Assembly: GCA_021205635.1 (NCBI GenBank)
Contig: JAJPXC010000002.1
Coordinates: forward strand, 1 to 32,664
Source of the DNA: Bacteroidales bacterium
Lineage (GTDB): Bacteria > Bacteroidota > Bacteroidia > Bacteroidales > Muribaculaceae
Reading direction: 5' to 3'
DNA length: 32,664 nucleotides
Shown here: piece after piece, positions 1 to 7,470 of the stretch
Numbering within the stretch: the stretch's first letter is position 1
Layout of the letters: the number at the start of each line of letters is the position of its first letter
The notes under the pieces: model-generated
What the model saw: the letters and a program-made list of their open reading frames with translations, nothing else
The model's database searches: none
Told to the model about the DNA's origin: nothing
Translations under genes and position numbers: made by a program

Positions 1-56
1 GTGAGTGGTGAGTGGTGAGTGGTGAGTGGTGAGTGGTGAGTGGTGAGTGGTGAGTG
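1..56. repeat. Heptamer tandem array, GTGAGTG x8
   Basis: Eight perfect head-to-tail copies of GTGAGTG begin at the window edge, so the array may be longer. The same heptamer recurs on the opposite strand at 20046-20073, again directly after the stop codon of a minus-strand gene. No open reading frame or hairpin uses it. Confidence 0.95.
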
Positions 57-70
57 GCAGGCTATTTGGC

Positions 71-98
71 TAAATGCTAAACGCTAAATGCTAAATGC
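71..98. repeat. Heptamer tandem array, TAAATGC x4
   Basis: Four heptamers, one with a single change (TAAACGC), end against the stop codon of the DUF1343 gene at 99-101. Period 7 is the same as the GTGAGTG array 15 bp away, but the unit is unrelated. Confidence 0.9.
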
Positions 99-1268
99 TT
101 ATTCGGGGTAGAGGAGGTAGGGGGCGCGTTGGGCGCGGAAGCGGGCGACGTCGTCGGCCCATCCGGCCTTGATTTCGGTTGCGCCCATCCCCTGCTCGAT
201 TTTGCCGCGGATGGAGCCGTCGCCGATGAGTTTCTCGAAGAACGGGGTGAAGAATTTGTCGCCCATGTTGAGGTTGTTGTAGGCGTCGATGAGGTACTCG
301 AGGTTGACGCCCTGGGCGATCGCCTCCTCGTCGGTGACGTTTCGCAGGTCGACGCCGTGGCACAGTTTGCCCAGTTGCGGGGGGTTCTTGGCCCCGGCCA
401 CCGAGCGCGGGGTGAAGGAGAAGTCGCGATTGGTCATGTCGGGGTGGCCGTATACCTCAAAGGGGAAGTCGGTGCCGCGACCAAGGCTCACGGGCGTGGC
501 CTCGAAGTAGCAGGTCGACGGATAGAGGTAGATCGACTTCATCGTGCGCAGGTTGGGCGACGGGGCCACGGGCAGGTGGTAGCGGGTTTGGTGGGTGTAG
601 TTCTCGCATTGGATTACGACCAGGCGGGATCGTTTGCCGTCCTTGAGCCAACCCTCGCCGTCGGCCATCATGGCGAGTTCGCCCAGGGTCATGCCGTGCA
701 CGACGGGTATGGGCAGTCGGCCCACGCCCGAGCGGTATTTCATGTCGAGGATGGGGCCGTCTACGGTCATGCCGTTGGGGTTAGGGCGGTCGAGCACTAC
801 GACCATCTTGTCGTCCTCGGTGGCGGCATCCATCAGGTCGATCATCGTGCAGTAGTAGGTGTAGTAGCGCAAGCCAACGTCCTGAATGTCAATCACCAGG
901 GCATCGACATCCTTGAGTAGCTCGGGGTCGTTGGCCTTGTTTTTGCCGCCGTAGAGGCTCACCACGGGGATGCCCGTTTTGGAGTCGCGAGAGTCGGTGA
1001 CGTGCTCGCCAGCGTCGGCGTCGCCGCGGAATCCGTGCTCGGGGGAGAGGATTTTGGTGACGTTGATGCCCTGGTCAAGCATCAGGTCGAGGGTGTGACG
1101 GTCGCCCACCATGCCGGTGTGGTTGGAGTACAGGGCGACGCGCTTGCCCTTGAGCAGCGGCGCGTAGGCGTCGACGCGGGCGGCTCCCACGATGACGTCG
1201 CCATCGGTGGTGGCGGCGTGACACAGGAATGCGGCCAATAGGGTGAATATGGCGAGTATGTATTTCAT
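99..1268 (-). CDS. DUF1343 / NamZ-like exo-beta-N-acetylmuramidase
   Basis: A 389-residue exported protein with a clear signal peptide (residues 1-18, MKYILAIFTLLAAFLCHA). The hallmarks of the DUF1343 (PF07075) family are present: LYSNHTG near 46-52, SPEHGFRG at 75-82, DSRDSKTGIPVVSLYG at 92-107 and DIQDVGLRYYTY at 127-138. Characterised members (Bacillus NamZ/YbbC and a Tannerella enzyme, family GH171) remove terminal MurNAc from peptidoglycan fragments outside the cytoplasm, so a role in cell-wall recycling is likely. Length is normal for the family and the protein looks intact. It has its own candidate promoter box at 1349-1356 and is separated from the upstream gene by a hairpin cluster, so it is probably transcribed alone. 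Family assignment is firm; the exact substrate is inferred. Confidence 0.88.
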   Translation of the reverse strand: MKYILAIFTLLAAFLCHAATTDGDVIVGAARVDAYAPLLKGKRVALYSNHTGMVGDRHTLDLMLDQGINVTKILSPEHGFRGDADAGEHVTDSRDSKTGIPVVSLYGGKNKANDPELLKDVDALVIDIQDVGLRYYTYYCTMIDLMDAATEDDKMVVVLDRPNPNGMTVDGPILDMKYRSGVGRLPIPVVHGMTLGELAMMADGEGWLKDGKRSRLVVIQCENYTHQTRYHLPVAPSPNLRTMKSIYLYPSTCYFEATPVSLGRGTDFPFEVYGHPDMTNRDFSFTPRSVAGAKNPPQLGKLCHGVDLRNVTDEEAIAQGVNLEYLIDAYNNLNMGDKFFTPFFEKLIGDGSIRGKIEQGMGATEIKAGWADDVARFRAQRAPYLLYPE

Positions 1269-1348
1269 TATCAGTGTTTTACGTTGGCGGTTGGGATAAC
1301 TATAGATTGGGAAACTTGTCTCATAGGTGTAGAGCAGAATTCCACTGC

Positions 1349-1356
1349 CAAAGGTA
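1349..1356 (-). promoter_or_regulatory. Candidate -7 box for the DUF1343 gene
   Basis: On the minus strand this reads TACCTTTG, a full match to the Bacteroidetes TAnnTTTG element, about 80 bp before the DUF1343 start. No good TTTG -33 box lies 19-21 bp further upstream, so this is a half-promoter by sequence. Confidence 0.45.
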
Positions 1357-1423
1357 GCGCGAATTTTTGAAACACCACCCTTAAAAGATGTTTTCGTAAG
1401 CCAAAAAACCGTAACGCATGGGT

Positions 1424-1504
1424 AGCCGCTGGGGGCAGCGGCTGCTTCCAGAGGGCTGACGCGCGGCAGCCCAATCTGGGAGGTGTCGCCGCCCTCGGCG
1501 ACAC
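1424..1504. repeat. Three consecutive GC-rich hairpins between the 1210-residue gene and the DUF1343 gene
   Basis: Hairpin 1 (1424-1443) pairs AGCCGCT with AGCGGCT. Hairpin 2 (about 1448-1479) pairs GGGCTG with CAGCCC inside an outer CCAGA/TCTGG stem. Hairpin 3 (1483-1504) pairs GTGTCGCCG with CGGCGACAC. The block lies just after the stop of the 1210-residue gene and could end its transcript; a TTTTTT run follows hairpin 1 on the minus strand. The first 35 bp resemble the palindrome at 23473-23515, which lies inside a coding sequence. Confidence 0.75.
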
Positions 1505-1512
1505 AAGGATGC

Positions 1513-4500
1513 TCATTGCAGCGTATAGTACGACGCCGAGGGTAGGGGATAGGAGCGGTCGTAAGGCTCGATGTAGTTGATTTGAACCTGACGTTTGTCC
1601 TTGTCCTTCAGTTCCTTATATGCCTCGGCGAAAAGTCCGGGGCGCCCTACGGCATTCTCGATCGTGGAAAACGCTCTCGGGAAGAACATCTCCCCCTCGG
1701 TACAGATAAAGCGGAGGTCGCTCGTGCTGTAATTGGAATGTTCAAGGCAGTTGATGGCATAAGTGCAATAAGCGTCCACGCATTGTGGATTATTGCCTAA
1801 CCAGTGGGCGTAAGCCAGCCGATGGAGGAAGGCGTTGTAGAGGGCTCCATCCTCTTTGACAAAGGGACGGCCAAAGTTGCAGGAGCGCAGCGAGAGATAT
1901 GGCTCGACGTTTTCACCAAGGATGGCTTTCATCTCGGCGATAGCCTCGATAGTGCGATTACATTCCGGTTTGTGGGTGAAATGGTCGGCGGCGAGGGCAA
2001 CCTCGAGCATGCGTATTCCCTCTTTTAGTTGGTCGGGCTCCAGTGACGCCATGTCGTTCCACCGGGCGGTAATCTCATATACGACAGCGCCGATCTGGTA
2101 ATGGGCCAATGCTTTCTTGTGCCAGTAGTCAAATTGGGGGTCGTTGGACGCTTTGCACAGGAACGCCATTGCGGCTTCAGCATCGGCATGGCCATCCGCG
2201 GCAATTACCCCAATCCAGCTTTTAAGACGGGAGGCCTCTGCCTGTGGCAAAATAGAGCCAGACGAGAAAGGCAAAGGCTTCTCGTAGATGGTCATACCTT
2301 TCTCGTTTAATGTGCGTAGAGTATTGATTTTCAGCTCGTTATCGAACGGCTGAAAGTCACGCAGTGAATGGGCGGCATAGGCCATGGTAGCGGCGTTTAA
2401 ACCTTGGGAAGCGGCATTGAGGAAAAGCGAGTCGGCGCGGGTATGGTCAACGCCTCGGTGGTTCAGCCCGTTGGCGTAACACAGGCCCTCGAGGTAGTTG
2501 GCGATCGCCTTTCGATCGTTATCGCTATACGGCGTGCCATCAGCTTGATTGGCAGGCAGATATTCCAATACTGCATCCGGTCCTCCATATTGCTGAAGGG
2601 CGCGTAGGAGCTTTTGGGGACGCAGCATGAAATCGACGCCCTGCTCCGGGCTGAGGGTTTCAAGTGCCTTGTCCACACTGCCAAGGGCCAGGTCGTCACG
2701 GCCGTTTTGCGACAGCATTTTGGCGTCCTGAAGATGTGTGTTGGGGTTGGCCCCGTCCATTCCCCAATTGACCACATCGAGGGAGTCCTGGGCAGGTAAA
2801 ATTGAGGCGCCGCTATAGGCGTCACGATTTTTTGCCATAATGAGCAAATCAGCGTGCAACTCGCGGTCGCCCAGGTCTTTTGACATCAGGGCAAGGTTGA
2901 CAGTCAGCTCAGAGTATCCACGGCCGCCAGCTATATCTTGCTGATAGGTGTCGAAGAGGGTGTGCACCGCGGGCAGGTGAAGTTGCGCTGCCAGCACGTG
3001 TTTCAAGCTGTCGCACTTAGCCCACGACGCTGTCAACTTCCCATCAGCTCCATAGTAGGAGTAACGGTAAAATTTTGCTAACTGGTGAGAAGCCATTTGG
3101 CTTATATAAGGGTTGTCGTGCTTGGCCAATTCGTGCAAGGTGGCGAACGCCTCGCCGGAGCCGGCTGAATCACTCAGGAGGGTGTAAACCGACTGTGTGA
3201 GCCTTCCCCACTCGTCGAGGGCTTGGCCGTCGTTGGCTTGGCGGAGCATTATTTTATTGGCTTCCTCGGGAGTCCACGACATGGAGGCAAGCAGGGCTTG
3301 GATACCGGCGCCGTCGGTGCGGGAGAGTTTTTTGGCCCAACGGGCGGCACGGTCGTAATCGATTGTACCGCCCTTTCCGGTCATGTGCATCAGGGCCAGC
3401 CGCTTGATGCGCTCGGCGTGCTTTACGGTGTCGTCGGCACACACTCCCTCGTAGGCTTTGATTGCCTTGCGGTACATCTCGCCCGAGCGCTGCACCAAGG
3501 CGCGGGTTTCGCCGTCGTGGGCGTAGTCGTAGTTGGCCAAATCGACCCCTTGCAGGCGAGCGATGGCTTCCTGCTCGGCCTCGACGGCTTTGTTGTAGGG
3601 ATAGTCGGGGTTCCACCACGTGGTGATGGCCTCGGCTTGCCAGGCGCACACCACGACGAGCACCAGCACCGCAGCCGCGACGGCGCTCCAAGTTGTGGTT
3701 TTGCGACGTTTCTGTGCCTTTTTCAGCCCCTTCACATCGCCGCTCACGACTTCCAACTGGCCGCCAAGGGTTTCCGTCTTGCCCTTTGCCTCCTCAACGT
3801 CCTCCTTAACGCCGGTAACATCGCCTTTTACCTTCTCGACATCCTTCTTAACGCCGGTAACGTCGTCTTTTACCTTCTCGACATCTCCCTCGAGGCTCGC
3901 CAACTTCTCGTTGATCGCCTTGATCTCCTTGGAGAAATCGTCCCTCAACTGCTTGATGCGTTGAGTGTTCTTTTCAACCTCGGGATCTTTGTTAAACGAC
4001 TGTCGGAACTCTTTGGCCCTCTCCTCCAGTTTCTTCAACTGGGCTTTGATGGCGTTGATCGACTCCAATGACGCACTTGCCGAGATCTTGGCGTTAAGAT
4101 CCTCGGTGAGGACGCTCATAGAAGCTTTCATCTTCTCAATCTCCTCCTTCAACACCGGGTTGTCACTCTCCACGTTGAAGTAGTCGAGAATGGCCGTGTG
4201 TAACTTCTCGCTTGGAGGCTGGATGGTCGCATAGAAGTCCTTGGCTTCCACGTGGAAGGGTTGAGTGGCGAATTTCTCGAAAGCATACACTTTTTTGTAA
4301 GGCTCGAGCCAGAACACTCCGTCGCTGTCGGGCTTCAGGGCGACCCATTTGCCCGATTCGACGGTGCCGATAGGATTGTCGGCGTTATTATTAATGCGTA
4401 CCGGAATACGGTAGCTCGGAGCGCTATTGGTGAAGAATTCGGCAAATTCCTCAGTGAAAGCACACTTGCTAAGGTTCTTCAGGATGTAGATTATGGCGAT

Positions 4501-5145
4501 ATAGTTGCGCGCCATCAAGCTCGATAGTGATACGTCGAGATGCTCGATGCTCTTTTCGTGTATCTTGTTGCGATATCTCCGGCAATGGTGCGCCATATTC
4601 TGCACGTTGTAGCATTTCAAATCCGAGTTGTTAAGTTTCCTGAGGCAATTCTGCATTGGTACGAGACAACTCTCCTTGTAACGGTTGCTTTCGATATACC
4701 CGGTTTTTTCCAATCCAAAGATGTCGCCGATACTTTCTATAATATGCTCGGCGATAGAAAGTTGTCCCAATCGCTCGGCCCTGTCGCTCGCGGTGTTTAG
4801 CATGCGACTTTTGCCATCGGCCACTTTCATGAACGATGCGATGCCCACGCTCGCGCAATCCTGATCCCCTTCGTCCTGCTGCCTTTTGGCCCGAATCATG
4901 TCCCAGATCATCATCGCCTCATACACTCCTCTGTCAAAGTCCAGCCCCTTGGCTGCCCCAGGCAGACCGTTCCCCCATTGTGGATATTTCCATTGCTTTT
5001 TACCGTCTTGGCCTTCGAATGGATCCACAACCATGCGGAATAGTTCCAGATCGATTTTTGCGGTGTAACCGTGAGCGATGTGGCCTTTCACCTCATCGAA
5101 AAAGTTGCGCGCGAAACTTTGGAATTGTGACAATTGGGTAGACAT
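1513..5145 (-). CDS. Large membrane-anchored protein: HEPN-like motif, coiled coil, one TM, Sel1-like repeats
   Basis: A 1210-residue protein I do not recognise as a named family. Residues 1-310 are predicted soluble and helical and contain RRYRNKIHE at about 189-197, which fits the R-x(4-6)-H motif of HEPN domains (many are ribonucleases or toxins). Residues 330-475 form a charged coiled coil with a duplicated 14-residue unit (DVEKVKxDVTGVK). KKAQKRRK at 475-482 precedes a single membrane segment at about 485-505, which by the positive-inside rule puts the N-terminal half in the cytoplasm and about 700 C-terminal residues in the periplasm. The C-terminal part is helical and has Sel1-like units, for example around GKGGTIDYDRAARWAKKL and GVDHTRADSLFLNAASQG. 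A strong promoter lies at 5193-5225. Architecture is seen; an RNase, defence or signalling role is only a hypothesis. Confidence 0.8.
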   Translation of the reverse strand: MSTQLSQFQSFARNFFDEVKGHIAHGYTAKIDLELFRMVVDPFEGQDGKKQWKYPQWGNGLPGAAKGLDFDRGVYEAMMIWDMIRAKRQQDEGDQDCASVGIASFMKVADGKSRMLNTASDRAERLGQLSIAEHIIESIGDIFGLEKTGYIESNRYKESCLVPMQNCLRKLNNSDLKCYNVQNMAHHCRRYRNKIHEKSIEHLDVSLSSLMARNYIAIIYILKNLSKCAFTEEFAEFFTNSAPSYRIPVRINNNADNPIGTVESGKWVALKPDSDGVFWLEPYKKVYAFEKFATQPFHVEAKDFYATIQPPSEKLHTAILDYFNVESDNPVLKEEIEKMKASMSVLTEDLNAKISASASLESINAIKAQLKKLEERAKEFRQSFNKDPEVEKNTQRIKQLRDDFSKEIKAINEKLASLEGDVEKVKDDVTGVKKDVEKVKGDVTGVKEDVEEAKGKTETLGGQLEVVSGDVKGLKKAQKRRKTTTWSAVAAAVLVLVVVCAWQAEAITTWWNPDYPYNKAVEAEQEAIARLQGVDLANYDYAHDGETRALVQRSGEMYRKAIKAYEGVCADDTVKHAERIKRLALMHMTGKGGTIDYDRAARWAKKLSRTDGAGIQALLASMSWTPEEANKIMLRQANDGQALDEWGRLTQSVYTLLSDSAGSGEAFATLHELAKHDNPYISQMASHQLAKFYRYSYYGADGKLTASWAKCDSLKHVLAAQLHLPAVHTLFDTYQQDIAGGRGYSELTVNLALMSKDLGDRELHADLLIMAKNRDAYSGASILPAQDSLDVVNWGMDGANPNTHLQDAKMLSQNGRDDLALGSVDKALETLSPEQGVDFMLRPQKLLRALQQYGGPDAVLEYLPANQADGTPYSDNDRKAIANYLEGLCYANGLNHRGVDHTRADSLFLNAASQGLNAATMAYAAHSLRDFQPFDNELKINTLRTLNEKGMTIYEKPLPFSSGSILPQAEASRLKSWIGVIAADGHADAEAAMAFLCKASNDPQFDYWHKKALAHYQIGAVVYEITARWNDMASLEPDQLKEGIRMLEVALAADHFTHKPECNRTIEAIAEMKAILGENVEPYLSLRSCNFGRPFVKEDGALYNAFLHRLAYAHWLGNNPQCVDAYCTYAINCLEHSNYSTSDLRFICTEGEMFFPRAFSTIENAVGRPGLFAEAYKELKDKDKRQVQINYIEPYDRSYPLPSASYYTLQ
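3808..3893 (-). repeat. 42-bp tandem duplication within the coiled coil
   Basis: Two near-identical 42-bp units encode consecutive 14-residue segments (DVEKVKDDVTGVKK and DVEKVKGDVTGVKE, residues about 421-449). The unit keeps the frame, and 14 residues equals two coiled-coil heptads, so copy-number change would lengthen the stalk without breaking its register. Confidence 0.8.
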
Positions 5146-5192
5146 GGCAGTGGATTTGTGAAATGATTGGTAAGTGTGACGTTTTTAACCTA

Positions 5193-5225
5193 CAAATATA
5201 CAACAGGCCTTTACCAAAAACCAAA
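5193..5225 (-). promoter_or_regulatory. Promoter of the 1210-residue gene
   Basis: On the minus strand, TTTG (5222-5225), a 21-bp spacer and TATATTTG (5193-5200) match the Bacteroidetes primary sigma promoter in both boxes and spacing. The start codon is about 48 bp downstream. Confidence 0.75.
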
Positions 5226-5304
5226 TCGATACGCAAATAATACCAATGTCAGCGACAAAAAAGCGAATATTCCACCCCTCCCTTTGCTCCCTCGTCTGTC
5301 TGGG

Positions 5305-5402
5305 GGTGGCTCCGTCGTCCCTCTCTACATAACCCCATGCTTCAGCTTGGGGGCGCCTATCCCCCCCATGACAAGAGGTGGAGGAGCCACCTCTCTATTA
5401 TT
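5305..5402. repeat. Interspersed palindromic element, copy 1
   Basis: About 100 bp rich in hairpins, including CCCCATGCTTCAGCTTGGGG and GGTGGAGGAGCCACC. Its reverse complement matches 16037-16134 in order: the AATAATAGAGAGGTGGCTCC end, the CCCCAAGCTnAAGCATGGGG hairpin, then a GTAGAGAGGG block. It fills the gap between two divergent genes (1210-residue gene and the DUF2442 operon) but lies outside both promoters. Confidence 0.75.
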
Positions 5403-5478
5403 CAGTGACACTTAAGCAACGCGAATCGTGCCATTCGTTCCCCCTGGTTCCCCCTCTCCAATGTTGATTTACCCCCAA

Positions 5479-5512
5479 GTTGCTGTTATTCCGATTTTTT
5501 TGCTTACCTTTG
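5479..5512 (+). promoter_or_regulatory. Promoter of the DUF2442-to-xerD gene run
   Basis: GTTG at 5479-5482, a 22-bp spacer and TACCTTTG at 5505-5512 fit the Bacteroidetes promoter with a slightly long spacer. Transcription would start near 5518-5520, only about 14 bp before the chosen ATG at 5533. This supports that start over an upstream in-frame ATG at 5428. Confidence 0.6.
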
Positions 5513-5532
5513 TCCCAAATACGTCATACACT

Positions 5533-5787
5533 ATGCCAGAAATCACATTCATAGGAGTCATTAAGGCTGAGCATGTGGGTGGGTATACTCTCAAAATCCT
5601 GTTTAACAACGGGATGGCTCGATTGTATGGTTTCTCAAAAGAGTTTTCTAAAGGAATTTGCTCTAAATTAAAAGATATAGATTATTTCTTGAACTTTAAA
5701 CTTGACCCTTTCTCAATTGACTGGAACAATGAAATAGGATTCGCTCCGGAATATCTATTAGAGAATGGCCAACCTGTAATTAGTTAA
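5533..5787 (+). CDS. DUF2442 small protein
   Basis: An 84-residue protein starting MPEITFIGVIKAE. The pattern of a beta-rich N-terminus, LFNNGMARLYGF, and the tail IDWNNEIGFAPEYLLENG is typical of DUF2442 (PF10387). The reading frame is open from 5428, but the upstream part (proline-rich, overlapping the promoter) is not family-like, so I start at 5533. DUF2442 genes are often paired with a DUF4160 gene and suspected to form a toxin-antitoxin-like pair; no DUF4160 gene is present here. The gene is visibly more AT-rich than everything around it, which hints at recent acquisition. It ends 5 bp before the DUF4254 gene, so the two are likely co-transcribed. Function unknown. Confidence 0.8.
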   Translation: MPEITFIGVIKAEHVGGYTLKILFNNGMARLYGFSKEFSKGICSKLKDIDYFLNFKLDPFSIDWNNEIGFAPEYLLENGQPVIS

Positions 5788-5792
5788 TAATC

Positions 5793-6401
5793 ATGACTTT
5801 CGCTGAAAAGTGCAACAAAATTTTTGACGAGGCAACCGCAGCCTACCACGTGACCGATCATGTTGATGCCGTCGAGCCGCGTCCTTACGCCGATGGAAGC
5901 ATCGAGGCCACTCTCTATGCCAAAAACTGGATCGACGCCGTGCAATGGCATCTGGAGGATATAATCCGCGACCCCGAGATTGACCCCGTGGAAGCCCTGA
6001 AAATCAAGCGCCGTATCGACCGGTCCAACCAGGACCGCACCGATATGGTAGAGGCCCTCGACACCTATTTCCGCGAGCTTTACAAGGACGTGAAAGCTCT
6101 CCCCGACGCCACGATCAACACCGAGAGCCCCGCGTGGGCGCTGGACCGCCTGTCGATTCTCGCCCTGAAAATCTACCACATGCAGGCCGAGGTAGCCCGC
6201 AAGGACGCCTCCACGGAGCATATCGCCCGCTGCCAGGGGAAACTCAACGTGCTCCTGGAGCAGCGCCAGGACCTGACGCAGGCCATCGACACCCTGCTTG
6301 ACGACATTGCCGCCGGCCGCAAGTACATGAAGGTGTACCGCCAGATGAAGATGTATAACGACCCGGACACCAATCCGGTGCTCTATGGCGCGCAAAAATA
6401 A
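5793..6401 (+). CDS. DUF4254 family protein
   Basis: A 202-residue soluble, mostly helical protein. The opening MTFAEKCNKIFDEAT, the NWIDAVQWHLEDIIRDPEIDP segment and the central ALDRLSILALKIYHM segment are typical of DUF4254 (PF14063), a Bacteroidetes family commonly found just before a GT9 glycosyltransferase. That is the case here: its last 17 bp overlap the GT9 start in another frame, so translation is probably coupled. The family has no established activity; the constant partnership suggests a helper role in lipopolysaccharide core or surface glycan assembly, which is inference. No signal peptide or membrane segment is visible. Confidence 0.85.
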   Translation: MTFAEKCNKIFDEATAAYHVTDHVDAVEPRPYADGSIEATLYAKNWIDAVQWHLEDIIRDPEIDPVEALKIKRRIDRSNQDRTDMVEALDTYFRELYKDVKALPDATINTESPAWALDRLSILALKIYHMQAEVARKDASTEHIARCQGKLNVLLEQRQDLTQAIDTLLDDIAAGRKYMKVYRQMKMYNDPDTNPVLYGAQK

Positions 6402-7464
6402 CACTCCCAACAATCCCCGCGGGTTGCGCCACGTGCTCGTGAGCCGGTTCTCGGCCCTGGGCGACGTGGCCATGACCGTACCCGTATTGTATAGTGCTGC
6501 AAGGTGTTACCCGGGCGTGGAGTTCTACTTGATCACCCGTCCGTCGATGACCTCAATTTTCGTCAACCCTCCGGCCAATCTACACCTGATAGGGGTGGAT
6601 GTCAAGAACGAGTACCAAGGAATCCGTGGAATGAACCGACTGCTTGGTGAACTTGTAAAGAAATATGGGATAGATGGTTACGTTGATTTGCACGCCGTAT
6701 TGCGCACATTTGCCTTGGCGGCTTGCTGTCACCTTCGTGGCATCCCGGTAAGTGTAATCCATAAGGGACGTCGCGGCAAATGGGCGTTGACCCGCAAGCG
6801 CAACAAGGTGATGTTGCCGCTGATCTCGTCCCGTGCCCGCTATCGCGAGGCGTTCTTCGGCATAGGTCTGCCACTTCAGGAGCGTTTCGACGGTCTGTAC
6901 GGTATGGGCAAGGGCGACCCCGAGTTGTTTGCCTCCATAACTCCGGCCAAGAAGGATAGGGATCGCTGGGTGGCCATCGCGCCTTTCGCCAAGCATCCGG
7001 GCAAGATTTATCCTCCCGAGATGATGGAGATGGTGGTCAAGGAATTGTCCAACGACAAGCATGTGAAGATATTCCTCTTCGGGGGAGGTCCCGAGGAGAA
7101 GGCAGTGTTTGACCAGTGGGTGGCCAAATATCCGAGAGTTGTGTCGTTGGCCAACGAGAAACACGGTTTCGCGGTCGAACTTGCGTTGCTGTCGTGGATG
7201 GATGCTGCCGTGACCATGGATTCGGCTAACATGCACTTGGCGTCGCTTGTCAACATCCCTGTGATCTCAATTTGGGGAGCCACTCATCCCTACTGCGGCT
7301 TCAAGGGCTGGCGCCAGCAGGAGAAGAACACTGTGCAACTGCCCATGACGTGCCGCCCTTGCTCGGTGTTTGGTAACGCGCCGTGCCATCGCGGTGATTA
7401 CTATTGCCTTAGAGGGATAGCTCCAACGGTAATTTTGCAGAAATTGCAACCTTATATCAAGTAA
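6385..7464 (+). CDS. Glycosyltransferase family 9 (ADP-heptose:LPS heptosyltransferase-like)
   Basis: A 359-residue cytoplasmic or peripheral glycosyltransferase with the GT-B fold signs of GT9. The N-terminal nucleotide-sugar loop is SRFSALGDVAMTVPVL (about 20-35). The C-terminal donor-site block is DSANMHLASLVNIPVISIWG (about 279-298), followed by ATHPYCGF. Family members add heptose to lipid A-linked core oligosaccharide, and this one probably acts on LPS core. A four-cysteine C-terminal segment (CRPCSVFGNAPCHRG...YYC, about 323-343) could bind a metal and is seen in other Bacteroidetes GT9 proteins as far as I recall. It overlaps DUF4254 and is followed 6 bp later by the YfhO-type gene. 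Exact donor and acceptor are not shown by sequence. Confidence 0.88.
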   Translation: MARKNNTPNNPRGLRHVLVSRFSALGDVAMTVPVLYSAARCYPGVEFYLITRPSMTSIFVNPPANLHLIGVDVKNEYQGIRGMNRLLGELVKKYGIDGYVDLHAVLRTFALAACCHLRGIPVSVIHKGRRGKWALTRKRNKVMLPLISSRARYREAFFGIGLPLQERFDGLYGMGKGDPELFASITPAKKDRDRWVAIAPFAKHPGKIYPPEMMEMVVKELSNDKHVKIFLFGGGPEEKAVFDQWVAKYPRVVSLANEKHGFAVELALLSWMDAAVTMDSANMHLASLVNIPVISIWGATHPYCGFKGWRQQEKNTVQLPMTCRPCSVFGNAPCHRGDYYCLRGIAPTVILQKLQPYIK

Positions 7465-7470
7465 CAAGCA

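Noticed and set aside
129..920. A 263-codon plus-strand open frame opposite the DUF1343 gene
   Set aside because: It is a shadow of the DUF1343 gene; the translation is low in complexity and resembles no family.
5428..5532. A longer DUF2442 protein starting at 5428
   Set aside because: The extra 35 residues overlap the promoter, are unlike the family, and the expected transcript starts downstream of them.
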